Shown piece by piece: positions 8,528 to 17,275 of a stretch of DNA of 64,000 bases (the stretch's first letter is position 1; each line of letters begins with the position of its first letter). The notes under the pieces were generated by a model. That model saw nothing but the letters and a program-made list of their open reading frames with translations. It was not told where the DNA came from and made no database searches. The stretch is taken from NCBI GenBank assembly GCA_964478415.1, contig CAYZII010000001.1:15703-79702 (forward strand). The letters run 5' to 3'. Position numbers and translations under genes: made by a program. Source of the stretch: Sulfuricystis sp964478415. Lineage in GTDB: Bacteria; Pseudomonadota; Gammaproteobacteria; Burkholderiales; Rhodocyclaceae.

Positions 8528-9714
8528 ATGTGAATGTCTCCACACTGGGAAAGCGCCTGGGTACGCACAGCCAGGGTGCCACGAGCTCGGCCGAAATCGA
8601 TGCGCTGCTGCTCTGGCCGGCACTGGCACTGCTGCTCACCGGTCTGGTGATGGTCTATTCGGCCTCGATCGCCACTGCCGAGGGTTCGGCCTATACCAAC
8701 CACGCGCCGACCTTCTTCCTCGTGCGCCATTCCGTATTCCTGCTGATCGGCCTGCTCGGCGCACTGATCGCCTTCCAGATCCCGCTGCGCATCTGGCAAG
8801 GGCTCGCACCCTGGTTGTTCCTGGCGGGTCTCGTGCTGCTCGTCATCGTGTTGATTCCCGGCATCGGCCGCTCGGTCAATGGCTCCCAGCGCTGGATCGG
8901 GCTCGGGCCGGTGAATCTGCAGCCTTCCGAGTTCATGAAACTCGCCGTCGTGCTCTATGCGGCGGATTACACCGCGCGCAAGCTGACCGAGATGAACAGC
9001 TTCCGACGGGGTTTCGTGCCGCTTGCCGGCGTGATGATCATCGTCGCCGGATTGCTGCTGCGCGAGCCCGATTTCGGCGCCTTCGTCGTCATCGTCACGA
9101 TCGCGATGGGCATCCTGTTTCTCGGTGGCATGAATGGTCGCCTGTTCGCCTTCCTGATCGTTGCGCTGGCGATCGCCTTTGCACTGCTGATTCTCTCCTC
9201 GCCGTACCGCTGGGAGCGCATCGTCAGCTACATGGATCCCTGGCGCGATGCCTTCGGCAAGGGTTACCAGCTCTCGCACGCGCTGATCGCCTTCGGGCGC
9301 GGCGAATGGTTCGGCGTCGGCCTCGGCGCCTCGGTGGAAAAACTCTTCTATCTGCCCGAGGCGCACACCGATTTCCTGCTCGCGGTGATCGCCGAGGAGC
9401 TCGGTTTCGTCGGTGTGGTGACGGTGATCGGCCTGTTCGTTTTGCTCGTCTGGCGCGCCTTCATGGTCGGCCGTCAGGCCCTGCTGCTCGACCGCGTCTA
9501 CGCAAGCCTCGTCGCGCAAGGCATCGGCCTGTGGTTCGGCGTGCAAAGCTTCATCAACATGGGTGTGAACATGGGGCTATTGCCGACCAAGGGTCTGACC
9601 CTGCCGCTGATGAGCTTCGGCGGCTCAGGGCTCATCGCGAACTGCATCGCAGTGGGCATACTGCTTCGGGTCGACCATGAGAACAGAATGCTCATGCGAG
9701 GGCTGGCCATATGA
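8524..9714 (+). CDS. ftsW: septal peptidoglycan glycosyltransferase FtsW (SEDS family)
   Basis: 396 residues with about ten membrane helices. FtsW polymerises lipid II at the septum together with FtsI. Recognisable SEDS features are NGSQRWIGLGPVNLQPSEF in the first half, the extracellular catalytic-loop region RIVSYMDPW followed by GYQLSHALIAFGRG, and the C-terminal GLTLPLMSFGGSGL. An N-terminal cytoplasmic tail of about 30 residues precedes the first helix. ATGA overlaps join it to murD upstream and murG downstream. Confidence 0.97.
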   Translation: MNVNVSTLGKRLGTHSQGATSSAEIDALLLWPALALLLTGLVMVYSASIATAEGSAYTNHAPTFFLVRHSVFLLIGLLGALIAFQIPLRIWQGLAPWLFLAGLVLLVIVLIPGIGRSVNGSQRWIGLGPVNLQPSEFMKLAVVLYAADYTARKLTEMNSFRRGFVPLAGVMIIVAGLLLREPDFGAFVVIVTIAMGILFLGGMNGRLFAFLIVALAIAFALLILSSPYRWERIVSYMDPWRDAFGKGYQLSHALIAFGRGEWFGVGLGASVEKLFYLPEAHTDFLLAVIAEELGFVGVVTVIGLFVLLVWRAFMVGRQALLLDRVYASLVAQGIGLWFGVQSFINMGVNMGLLPTKGLTLPLMSFGGSGLIANCIAVGILLRVDHENRMLMRGLAI

Positions 9715-10772
9715 ACGGCAGGACCATCGTCATCATGGCAGGCGGCACCGGTGGCCACATCATGCCCGCGCTCGCGGTGGCGGAAAAATTGCGTCAGCAG
9801 GGCTGGCGCATCGTCTGGCTCGGCAATCCGGACGGCATGGAGGCGCGCCTGGTACCGAAGCACGGCTACGAGATGGCCTGGCTGCGTTTCCCCGCGCTGC
9901 GCGGCAAAGGTTTGGTACGCAAGCTGATGCTGCCGGTGCATCTTCTGTCCGGCTTCTGGCAGGCCTGGCAGCTGCTGACGCGCATCCGGCCCCGCGTAGT
10001 GCTCGGCATGGGTGGGTTCATCAGCTTTCCGGGCGGAATGATGGCGGCATTGCGCGGCATCCCGTTGGTGTTGCACGAGCAGAATGCGATCGCCGGCCTG
10101 GCGAACCGCGTGCTCGCCAGTGTCGCCGACCGGGTGCTGACCGGTTTTCCCGCTGTGCTCACAAAAGGACTCTGGGTCGGCAATCCGGTGCGTAACGAGA
10201 TCGCCGCACTGCCGCCGCCCGCAGAACGTTACAACGGCCGCAGCGGCAGGCTGCAGGTGTTGGTGCTCGGCGGCAGTCTCGGTGCCCAGGCGCTCAACGA
10301 AATCGTACCCAAAGCGCTTGCGCTGCTGACGGAAGAAGAACGTCCCGAGGTCGTGCATCAGTCGGGCGAGAAGCATCTCGAGGCGCTGCGCGCCGCCTAT
10401 GCCGCCGCTGGCGTGAAAGCGCATACCGTTTCGTTCATCGCCGACATGGCGGGCGCCTATGACTGGGCAGACCTGGTGATCTGCCGCGCCGGCGCCTCGA
10501 CGATCGCCGAACTGGCTGCAGCCGGTGTGGCGAGCATCCTGGTGCCTTATCCGCATGCCGTCGACGACCACCAGACCGCGAATGCACGCTTTCTTTCCCA
10601 GGCCGGGGCGGCGATCCTGCTGCCGCAAAGCGAGCTCACCGCCGAGAAGCTCGCGCTGTTGCGCACTCTGAAGCGTGCCCAATTGAGCGAGATGGCCGAG
10701 AAGGCACGCGCCTTGGCCAAGCCCGATGCAGCCGAGGCCGTCGCGCGCGTTTGCATGGAGACAGCCAGATGA
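9711..10772 (+). CDS. murG: UDP-GlcNAc--undecaprenyl-pyrophosphoryl-MurNAc-pentapeptide GlcNAc transferase MurG
   Basis: 353 residues, a GT-B glycosyltransferase at the inner face of the membrane that converts lipid I to lipid II. The glycine-rich loop MAGGTGGHIMPALAVA is at residues 9-24. A second G loop, LGGSLGAQALNE, begins the UDP-GlcNAc domain. CRAGASTIAELAAAG and PYPHAVDDHQTANA, which contact the nucleotide sugar, are conserved. It overlaps ftsW by ATGA, and its TGA overlaps the murC ATG. Confidence 0.97.
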   Translation: MNGRTIVIMAGGTGGHIMPALAVAEKLRQQGWRIVWLGNPDGMEARLVPKHGYEMAWLRFPALRGKGLVRKLMLPVHLLSGFWQAWQLLTRIRPRVVLGMGGFISFPGGMMAALRGIPLVLHEQNAIAGLANRVLASVADRVLTGFPAVLTKGLWVGNPVRNEIAALPPPAERYNGRSGRLQVLVLGGSLGAQALNEIVPKALALLTEEERPEVVHQSGEKHLEALRAAYAAAGVKAHTVSFIADMAGAYDWADLVICRAGASTIAELAAAGVASILVPYPHAVDDHQTANARFLSQAGAAILLPQSELTAEKLALLRTLKRAQLSEMAEKARALAKPDAAEAVARVCMETAR

Positions 10773-12175
10773 AACACAAAGTCAGACGCATCCATTTCGT
10801 CGGGATCGGTGGGGCCGGCATGTCGGGCATCGCCGAGGTGCTTGCCACCCAAGGCTTCGAGGTGAGCGGCTCCGATCTCGTCGCGTCTGCGACGACGCGC
10901 CGGCTCGCCACGCTGGGCGTGCGCGTGACGATCGGCCATGCGGCAGAGAACGTCGCCGGCGCCGATGCGGTGGTGGTCTCGAGCGCAGTGAAGGCAGACA
11001 ACCCGGAGGTCGTCGCGGCGCGGGCGCTGCATGTGCCGATCGTGCCACGGGCGCAGATGCTCGCAGAGCTGATGCGCATCAAGCAGGGCATCGCGATCGC
11101 CGGCACGCACGGCAAGACCACCACCACCAGCCTGACTGCGAGCTGCCTTGCCGAAGCGGGTTTCGATCCAACTTTCGTGATCGGTGGGCGGCTCAATTCG
11201 GCCGGCGCCAATGCCCGTCTCGGCCAGGGTGAATTCCTCGTCGCCGAGGCCGACGAGTCGGATGCTTCCTTTCTCTACCTCTCACCGGTGATCGCGGTCG
11301 TTACCAACATCGACGCCGACCACATGGACACCTATGGACACGATTTCGGCCGGCTCAAGCAGGCCTTCGTCGATTTCCTGCAGCGGCTGCCGTTCTACGG
11401 TGTCGCGGTGCTGTGCATCGACGACCCGGCGGTGCGCGAGATTCTGCCGCACGTGACCAAGCAGGTGGTCAGCTACGGTTTCGCCGCCGACGCCAGCGTC
11501 CGCGCCGAAAACGTGCGCGCGGAAAACGGCCGCATGCGGTTCGATTGCGTACGCTGCAATGGCACGGTATCGCGGCTGCCAGTGGTGCTGAATCTGCCGG
11601 GCGAACACAACGTGCGCAATGCGCTCGCCGCGATCGCGGTGGCGACCGAAGTCGGCGCTGACGATGCGGCCATCCTCAAGGCGCTGGCCGAATTCACCGG
11701 CGTCGGGCGGCGCTTCCAACGCTATGGCGAGGTGCCGCTCGCCGGCGGGGGCAGCTTCACGCTGATCGACGACTATGGCCACCATCCGACCGAAATGGCC
11801 GCCACGCTGGCCGCGGCGCGCGGTGCCTTTCCGGGACGGCGCATCGTCGTGGCCTTCCAGCCGCATCGCTATACGCGCACGCGCGACTGTTTTGAGGATT
11901 TCGTCAAGGTGCTCGGTCAAGCCGACGCGCTGCTGCTCACCGAAGTCTATGCCGCCGGGGAAGCGCCGATCGTCGCCGCCGACGGGCGAGCGCTGGCGCG
12001 CGCGCTGCGCATCAGTGGCAGGATCGAACCGGTGTTCGTCGAGGACATCGCCGAGCTGCCCGCCGCAATCCTAAATGTGGCACGCGACGGAGATGTCGTG
12101 ATCACGCTGGGTGCCGGCTCGATCGGCGCGGTGCCCGGCAAACTGGTGCAAGGCGATGGAAATTCGTGTCAATGA
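10769..12175 (+). CDS. murC: UDP-N-acetylmuramate--L-alanine ligase MurC
   Basis: 468 residues. MurC adds L-alanine to UDP-MurNAc, the product of MurB here and also of the salvage pair AmgK/MurU at 23-25 kb. The Rossmann-like N-terminus carries HFVGIGGAGMSGIAEVL. The P-loop AGTHGKTTTTSL is near residue 113, and NIDADHMDTYG and DDYGHHPTE are family marks. An in-frame ATG lies six codons upstream, but the ATG at 10769 forms the ATGA overlap with murG and gives the usual start. The 3' end overlaps murB by 20 bases. Confidence 0.97.
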   Translation: MKHKVRRIHFVGIGGAGMSGIAEVLATQGFEVSGSDLVASATTRRLATLGVRVTIGHAAENVAGADAVVVSSAVKADNPEVVAARALHVPIVPRAQMLAELMRIKQGIAIAGTHGKTTTTSLTASCLAEAGFDPTFVIGGRLNSAGANARLGQGEFLVAEADESDASFLYLSPVIAVVTNIDADHMDTYGHDFGRLKQAFVDFLQRLPFYGVAVLCIDDPAVREILPHVTKQVVSYGFAADASVRAENVRAENGRMRFDCVRCNGTVSRLPVVLNLPGEHNVRNALAAIAVATEVGADDAAILKALAEFTGVGRRFQRYGEVPLAGGGSFTLIDDYGHHPTEMAATLAAARGAFPGRRIVVAFQPHRYTRTRDCFEDFVKVLGQADALLLTEVYAAGEAPIVAADGRALARALRISGRIEPVFVEDIAELPAAILNVARDGDVVITLGAGSIGAVPGKLVQGDGNSCQ

Positions 12176-13031
12176 ACCGATGGCACGGCACGTCACCTGG
12201 CGTGCCGGCGGTCCCGTCGCGAAAGCCTGTTTTCCGACCGACAGTGCCGATCTCGCGCGTTTCATCGCCAGCTTGCGCCGTGACGAACCGCTGTTGGTCG
12301 TCGGCCTGGGATCGAATCTGTTGATCCGTGACGGCGGTTTCGATGGCACTGCGATCTTCACCCACCGGGCGTTGAACACGCTGCGGCTGGAAGCGGACGG
12401 CACGATCTACGTCGAAGCAGGAGTGGCCGCGCCGAAGGTCGCGCGTTTTGCCGCGAATCATGGCCTGGCGCAGGCCGAATTCCTCGCCGGCATCCCGGGC
12501 ACGATCGGTGGGGCGCTGGCGATGAATGCCGGCTGCTACGGTAGCGAAATCTGGCAATTCGTCGAACGCGTGGTGATGCTCGATCGCCGCGGCACCCTGA
12601 TCGAACGCACCTCGAATGACTTCGTGATCGGCTACCGGCATGTCGGGTTGCGCGCCAGTTGCGACGAAATCTTTCTCGCCGCCTGGCTGCGGTTTCCTGC
12701 CGGTGATCCAGCAACGGCACGCGCGCGCATCCGCGAGCTGCTTGCCCGGCGTGTCGCCAGCCAACCCCTGCAATTGCCGAATGCCGGCTCGGTGTTCCGC
12801 AATCCACCCGATGATCATGCCGCGCGCCTGATCGAGGCGGCCGGTTTGAAAGGACTGGAAATCGGGGGCGCCAGGGTGTCCGAAAAGCATTCGAATTTCA
12901 TCGTTAATCCGGGCGGCCGCGCGAGCGCTTCCGCGATAGAAAGCTTAATCGGCCGAATTCAGGCCGAAGTGCAGGAAAGGTTCGGAGTGACATTGGTGCG
13001 CGAGGTGCGCATTCTCGGAGCAGAACGCTGA
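12156..13031 (+). CDS. murB: UDP-N-acetylenolpyruvoylglucosamine reductase MurB
   Basis: About 291 residues, an FAD enzyme that reduces UDP-GlcNAc-enolpyruvate to UDP-MurNAc with NADPH. The FAD-binding region GLGSNLLIRDGGFDG and the GIPGTIGGALAMNAGCYG motif are clear, and NAGSVFRNP carries the catalytic serine. The C-terminus ISEKHSNFIVN-type segment reads VSEKHSNFIVN. The start could be the ATG at 12156, used here, or the in-frame ATG at 12180. The latter would nearly abolish the overlap with murC. The stop overlaps the ddl start. Confidence 0.95.
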   Translation: MEIRVNEPMARHVTWRAGGPVAKACFPTDSADLARFIASLRRDEPLLVVGLGSNLLIRDGGFDGTAIFTHRALNTLRLEADGTIYVEAGVAAPKVARFAANHGLAQAEFLAGIPGTIGGALAMNAGCYGSEIWQFVERVVMLDRRGTLIERTSNDFVIGYRHVGLRASCDEIFLAAWLRFPAGDPATARARIRELLARRVASQPLQLPNAGSVFRNPPDDHAARLIEAAGLKGLEIGGARVSEKHSNFIVNPGGRASASAIESLIGRIQAEVQERFGVTLVREVRILGAER

Positions 13032-13954
13032 TGGCAATGAAGTTTGGCAAGGTGGCGGTATTGCTCGGCGGCACTTCCGCCGAGCGCGAGATCTCGCTCA
13101 TCTCGGGCAAGGCGGTGCTCGCCGCGCTGATCGCCGCCGGCATCGACGCGTATGCTTTCGATCCGGCCGAGCAGCCGATCTGGCGCCTGGCGGATGAGCG
13201 TCCCGAGCGCGTCTTCATTGCCCTGCACGGCGGCGCCGGCGAGGATGGCACGATACAGGCCGCGCTCGACCTGATGCGCATCCCCTACACCGGCAGTGGC
13301 GTACTCGCCTCCGCGCTGGCGATGGACAAGCGGCGCACGACGCTGCTCTGGCATGCAGCAAATCTGCCTGTGCCACGCTCCCGGCTGGTCGGCGCGGCGA
13401 GCGAAGGCCCGGACGTCGTCGCGGCACTGGGCCTGCCGCTGATCATCAAGCCGGTGCGCGAAGGCTCGTCGCTCGGCGTCACGAAAATCGAGCGTCTCGA
13501 AGAGTTCGCCCCCGCCTTCGCCGCCGCCCAGGTGCACGCAGGCCGCACGGAAGCGGTGATGGTCGAGGAGTTCATCGCTGGCAGCGAACTGACTGCCGCT
13601 GTACTCGGCCGTCGGGTATTGCCGCTGGTGAGGATCGAAGCACCCGAAGGCCGCTATGACTACCAGAACAAATACTTCACCGACGTGGTGCGTTACCACT
13701 GTCCGGCCGGCATCGATGCCAACAAGGAAGCCGAGATCGCCGCTTGTGTGCTCGCCGCCTTCGACGTACTCGGCTGCCGCGGCTGGGGGCGTGCGGACCT
13801 GATCCTGCGCACCGACGGCAGTTTCAGGCTGCTCGAAATGAACACCGCGCCCGGCATGACCGGCCATTCGCTGGTGCCAATGGCGGCCAGGGTCGCCGGC
13901 ATCGATTTCACCACGCTGGTCTTGACCATCCTCGCGGAGGCTGCGCATGACTAA
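13031..13954 (+). CDS. ddl: D-alanine--D-alanine ligase (DdlB type)
   Basis: 307 residues, an ATP-grasp ligase that joins two D-alanines for MurF. Motifs: LLGGTSAEREISLISG at the N-terminus, HGGAGEDGTIQ (family usually HG..GEDG), KPVREGSSLGV in the ATP-binding core, and LLEMNTAPGMT, which holds the metal-binding residues. The ATG overlaps the murB TGA by one base, and the 3' end overlaps ftsQ by eight bases. The position between murB and ftsQ is standard for the dcw cluster. Confidence 0.97.
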   Translation: MAMKFGKVAVLLGGTSAEREISLISGKAVLAALIAAGIDAYAFDPAEQPIWRLADERPERVFIALHGGAGEDGTIQAALDLMRIPYTGSGVLASALAMDKRRTTLLWHAANLPVPRSRLVGAASEGPDVVAALGLPLIIKPVREGSSLGVTKIERLEEFAPAFAAAQVHAGRTEAVMVEEFIAGSELTAAVLGRRVLPLVRIEAPEGRYDYQNKYFTDVVRYHCPAGIDANKEAEIAACVLAAFDVLGCRGWGRADLILRTDGSFRLLEMNTAPGMTGHSLVPMAARVAGIDFTTLVLTILAEAAHD

Positions 13955-14753
13955 AAGACGGGGCAACCCACGTCCCGAGGCGGGAGAAGCGAATGGGCTG
14001 TGGCATCAGCCGGCGCTGCTCGACCTGATCGCCGACCTGTTGTTCGTGCTCGGCGGTCTCGCCCTGGCGTGGGCGCTGCTGCTTGCATGGCAGCGTCTGC
14101 CGCTGTTCCCGCTGCGCGAAGTGGTGCTCACCGCCGCCCCGCGGCATGTCAGTGCCGCACAAATCGCCCACGCAACGCGTACCGCGGTGCATGGCAATTT
14201 CTTCACGGTCGATCTCGCTTCGGTGCGGGACAGTATCGAGGCGCTCCCCTGGGTACGTCATGCCGCAGTGCGCCGCCTGTGGCCGGACGGTCTCGCGGTG
14301 ACGCTCGAAGAACATCAGGCTGTAGCGCAGTGGCGTCACTTGAGCGGCGAAAGTGCCCTGCTCAATCGTCAGGGTGAAGTGTTCGATGCCGAACTTCCGG
14401 AAGATGCACCGCCGTTGCCGCTCCTCAGTGGGCCGGCGGAGATGGCGGGTGAAATCCTCGCCCGTCTCGCTGCATTCGAAAGCCGGCTTGCACCCCTTGG
14501 CCGCCATGTCCGCGCACTGACCCTCTCGCCACGGCGCGCCTGGCGGGTGCAACTCGACGACGGCGCCACGCTCGAGCTGGGCCGCGACGAGGAGCGCCAT
14601 CCGCTCGACGAGCGTCTGGCGCGTTTCGTCGCCCACTATCCGGGCGTCAAGGCCCATTTTGGCGACATCCGCGGCTTCGACATGCGCTATCCGAACGGTT
14701 TCGCGCTCATTCCCGGCGCACCGCCCGGGCTGCAGGCAGGCAAACAGTCATGA
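13947..14753 (+). CDS. ftsQ: cell division protein FtsQ
   Basis: 268 residues. A basic cytoplasmic N-terminus is followed by one membrane helix (residues about 30-50). Next come a POTRA domain beginning LREVVLTAAPRHVS and the beta domain (VRHAAVRRLWPDGLAVTLEEHQ). FtsQ is the periplasmic hub that binds FtsB/FtsL and recruits later division proteins. It overlaps ddl by eight bases and ftsA by four. Length is normal for betaproteobacteria. Confidence 0.94.
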   Translation: MTKRRGNPRPEAGEANGLWHQPALLDLIADLLFVLGGLALAWALLLAWQRLPLFPLREVVLTAAPRHVSAAQIAHATRTAVHGNFFTVDLASVRDSIEALPWVRHAAVRRLWPDGLAVTLEEHQAVAQWRHLSGESALLNRQGEVFDAELPEDAPPLPLLSGPAEMAGEILARLAAFESRLAPLGRHVRALTLSPRRAWRVQLDDGATLELGRDEERHPLDERLARFVAHYPGVKAHFGDIRGFDMRYPNGFALIPGAPPGLQAGKQS

Positions 14754-15988
14754 GCAAGGACAAGAACCGCGAGCTGATCGTCGGGCTGGACATCGGCACC
14801 TCGAAGATCGTCGCCATCGCCGCCGAAGTCGATGAGGCGGGCCAACTCGCCGTGCTCGGTCTCGGTACGCAGGATACCCAGGAGTCGCGCGGCCTGAGGA
14901 AAGGCATGGTGGTGAACATCGAAGCCACCGTAACCAACATTTCCAAAGCCATCGCCGAGCTGCAGATGGTCACCGGCTGCAAGGTCAAGGAAGTGTATAC
15001 CGGCATCGCCGGTAGCCACATCAAGAGCAAGGATTCCAATGGCATGACCGTAGTGAAGGACCGCGAGGTGACGCAATACGATGTCGCGCGCGCCATCGAG
15101 GCGGCCAACGCCACGCCGATCTCGGCCGACGACCAGATCCTGCATACCCTGGTGCAGGAATTCATCGTCGATGGCCAGGACGGCGTCAAGGAACCGATCG
15201 GCATGGATGCAAAGCGCCTCGAAGTGAAGGTGCATCTGGTCACCGGCGCGGTCACCGCGGTGCAGAACATCGTCAAATGCGTGCGCCGCTGCGGCCTGGA
15301 GGTGGTCGATCTGGTGCTGCAGCCGCTTGCCTCGAGCAATGCCGTGCTCAGCGACGACGAGAAGGACGTCGGCGTCTGTCTGGTCGACATCGGTGGTGGC
15401 ACCACCGATGTCGCAGTCTTCAGCCAGGGTGCGATCCGCCACACGGCGGTGATCCCGATCGCCGGCGACCAGATCACCAACGACATCGCGATCGCCTTGC
15501 GCACCTCAACCCAGGACGCCGAGGAGATCAAGCTGCGCTATGGCGTGGCTCTCTCCCAGCTTGCCGATCCCGAGGAGATGCTGGAAGTGCCTGGCGTCGG
15601 CGATAGGCCAGCTACCACGCTGTCGCGTGCCACGCTGGCCGGCTTCATTCAGCCGCGCGTCGAAGAAATCTTCCAGCAGGTGCAGGCGGAGCTGATCAAG
15701 TGCGGCTACGCGCGCCTCTTACGCGCCGGCATCGTGCTCACCGGCGGCAGCGCGCAGCTGCCGGGCATGACCGAGCTGGGCGAGGAGGTTTTCCACAACA
15801 CGGTGAAAGTCGGCGTGCCGAACTATGCCGGCCCGCTCGCCGAGATCGTGCGCAACCCGCGCTATGCCACCGCGATGGGCCTGCTGCTGGCAGGCCTGGC
15901 GCAGCGCCAACACGGCGGCAAGGCGCCCCCACTGACACTCGGGCAGGTCTTTGCGCGCATGCGTGCCTGGTTTGCCCGCAATCTGTGA
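14750..15988 (+). CDS. ftsA: cell division protein FtsA
   Basis: 412-residue actin-like ATPase that tethers FtsZ filaments to the membrane. Actin-fold nucleotide loops are visible: VGLDIGTSKI near residue 12, VDIGGGTTDVAVF near residue 210, and LTGGSAQLPGM near residue 330. The C-terminal end RMRAWFARNL is the amphipathic membrane-targeting helix. The ATG overlaps the ftsQ TGA. It is separated from ftsZ by 36 bases that hold only a T-run just after the stop and the ftsZ ribosome binding site. Confidence 0.97.
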   Translation: MSKDKNRELIVGLDIGTSKIVAIAAEVDEAGQLAVLGLGTQDTQESRGLRKGMVVNIEATVTNISKAIAELQMVTGCKVKEVYTGIAGSHIKSKDSNGMTVVKDREVTQYDVARAIEAANATPISADDQILHTLVQEFIVDGQDGVKEPIGMDAKRLEVKVHLVTGAVTAVQNIVKCVRRCGLEVVDLVLQPLASSNAVLSDDEKDVGVCLVDIGGGTTDVAVFSQGAIRHTAVIPIAGDQITNDIAIALRTSTQDAEEIKLRYGVALSQLADPEEMLEVPGVGDRPATTLSRATLAGFIQPRVEEIFQQVQAELIKCGYARLLRAGIVLTGGSAQLPGMTELGEEVFHNTVKVGVPNYAGPLAEIVRNPRYATAMGLLLAGLAQRQHGGKAPPLTLGQVFARMRAWFARNL

Positions 15989-16024
15989 TTTTTTGCAACG
16001 CATAGCAACGACAGGAGAGGCGAA

Positions 16025-17227
16025 ATGTTCGAAATCATCGATAGGGAAGCCAACGAGACGATCATCAAGGTGATCGGCGTCGGCGGCGCTGGCGGCAACG
16101 CCGTCGAGCACATGATCCGCGAAGGCGTGGGTGGCGTGGAGTTCATCTGCGTCAATACCGATGCCCAAGCGCTGAAGACGTCTTCGGCTGGCACGAAACT
16201 GCAGCTCGGGCCGGGGCTGGGTGCCGGCGGCAAACCCGAGCGCGCCCGCCAGCATGCACTGACCGAGCGCGAGCGCATCGCCGAGATGCTCTCGGGTGCG
16301 CACATGTGCTTCATCACCGCCGGCATGGGTGGCGGCACAGGCACCGGCGCGGCGCCGATCATCGCACAAGTGGCACGTGAGCTGGGCATCCTCACCGTCG
16401 CGGTGGTCACCAAGCCGTTCAGCTTCGAAGGACGGCGCGGCAAGGTCGCCGAAGAGGGCATCGCCGAACTGTCCCAGCACGTCGACTCGCTGATCGTCAT
16501 TCTCAACGAAAAGTTGATGGAAGTCCTCGGTGACGACGTCAGCATGCTGGAGGCCTTCAAGGCAGCCGACAATGTGCTCAAGAACGCCGTCGGCGGCATC
16601 TCCGAGATCATCAATGTGCCGGGCCTGGTGAATGTCGATTTCGAGGACGTGCGCACCGTGATGGCCGAAATGGGCAAGGCCATGATGGGCTCGGCTACTG
16701 CCGCCGGTGTCGATCGCGCACGTCTGGCCGCCGAAAGCGCCGTCGCCAGCCCTCTGCTCGAAGGCATCGAACTCTCTGGCGCGAAGGGCGTGCTGGTCAA
16801 CATCACAGCCAGCAGCTCGCTGGGACTCAAGGAATACCAGGAAGTGATGAACACGATCCACAATTACACGGCGCCGGAGGCAACGGTGATCTGCGGCGCG
16901 GTGTTCGACGACACGATGGAGGACCAGTTGCGCGTCACGGTGGTCGCCACCGGTCTCGGCACGAAGGCCAAGGCGCAGCCGAAACTCGTCTATGGCGAAG
17001 GACGCGGCCAGCGTACCGGCACTTACGACCTGCCGCCCGTGCCAAGCATGGGCGAAGCGGCGGCTGGCGTGCTGGGCATCGCCGGCGGCAATGCTTCCGC
17101 CGGCAGCCTCGACGAATACTTCACGCCGAATCCGCGCGGACGGAGCGATGCCCGCGCACGCGACATGGCCGACGTGGGTCTCAATAATATCGACATTCCC
17201 GCTTTCCTGCGCAGGCAGGCAGACTGA
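16025..17227 (+). CDS. ftsZ: cell division protein FtsZ
   Basis: 400-residue tubulin-like GTPase that forms the division ring. The T1 loop reads VGGAGGNAV near residue 21. The signature GGGTGTGAAP (residues about 102-111) is intact, as is NVDFEDVRTVM. A linker follows the globular core, and the conserved C-terminal peptide DIPAFLRRQAD binds FtsA. An AGGAGAGG ribosome binding site is 6-13 bases upstream. It closes the cluster. lpxC, which commonly follows ftsZ in related bacteria, is not here; the next gene converges from the opposite strand. Confidence 0.98.
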   Translation: MFEIIDREANETIIKVIGVGGAGGNAVEHMIREGVGGVEFICVNTDAQALKTSSAGTKLQLGPGLGAGGKPERARQHALTERERIAEMLSGAHMCFITAGMGGGTGTGAAPIIAQVARELGILTVAVVTKPFSFEGRRGKVAEEGIAELSQHVDSLIVILNEKLMEVLGDDVSMLEAFKAADNVLKNAVGGISEIINVPGLVNVDFEDVRTVMAEMGKAMMGSATAAGVDRARLAAESAVASPLLEGIELSGAKGVLVNITASSSLGLKEYQEVMNTIHNYTAPEATVICGAVFDDTMEDQLRVTVVATGLGTKAKAQPKLVYGEGRGQRTGTYDLPPVPSMGEAAAGVLGIAGGNASAGSLDEYFTPNPRGRSDARARDMADVGLNNIDIPAFLRRQAD

Positions 17228-17244
17228 CGGCGGGCTGGCCAACA

Positions 17245-17268
17245 CCCGGGAGTTCGCCTCCTCCCGGG
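17245..17268. terminator. hairpin between convergent ftsZ and rsmA
   Basis: Inverted repeat CCCGGGAG / CTCCCGGG with an eight-base loop. It can be extended by a few pairs across one mismatch (17241-17272). It lies in the 48-base gap between two converging genes, where a shared terminator is expected. No strong T-run follows the stem on either strand, so it may act as a weak or factor-assisted terminator. Confidence 0.6.
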
Positions 17269-17275
17269 CGTTGCG

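Noticed and set aside
11649..11665. GAAGTCGGCGCTGACG in murC as a repeat copy
   Set aside because: It falls in normal MurC sequence of normal length, and the match is short enough to be chance in GC-rich DNA.
16078..16101. GGCGGCGCTGGCGG in ftsZ as another copy of the murU-type repeat
   Set aside because: It encodes the universally conserved FtsZ glycine loop VGGAGGN, so the match is due to protein conservation.
15719..17245. 508-codon open frame antisense to ftsZ and the end of ftsA
   Set aside because: High-GC antisense shadow. It has no domain, and the sense strand holds clear FtsA and FtsZ.
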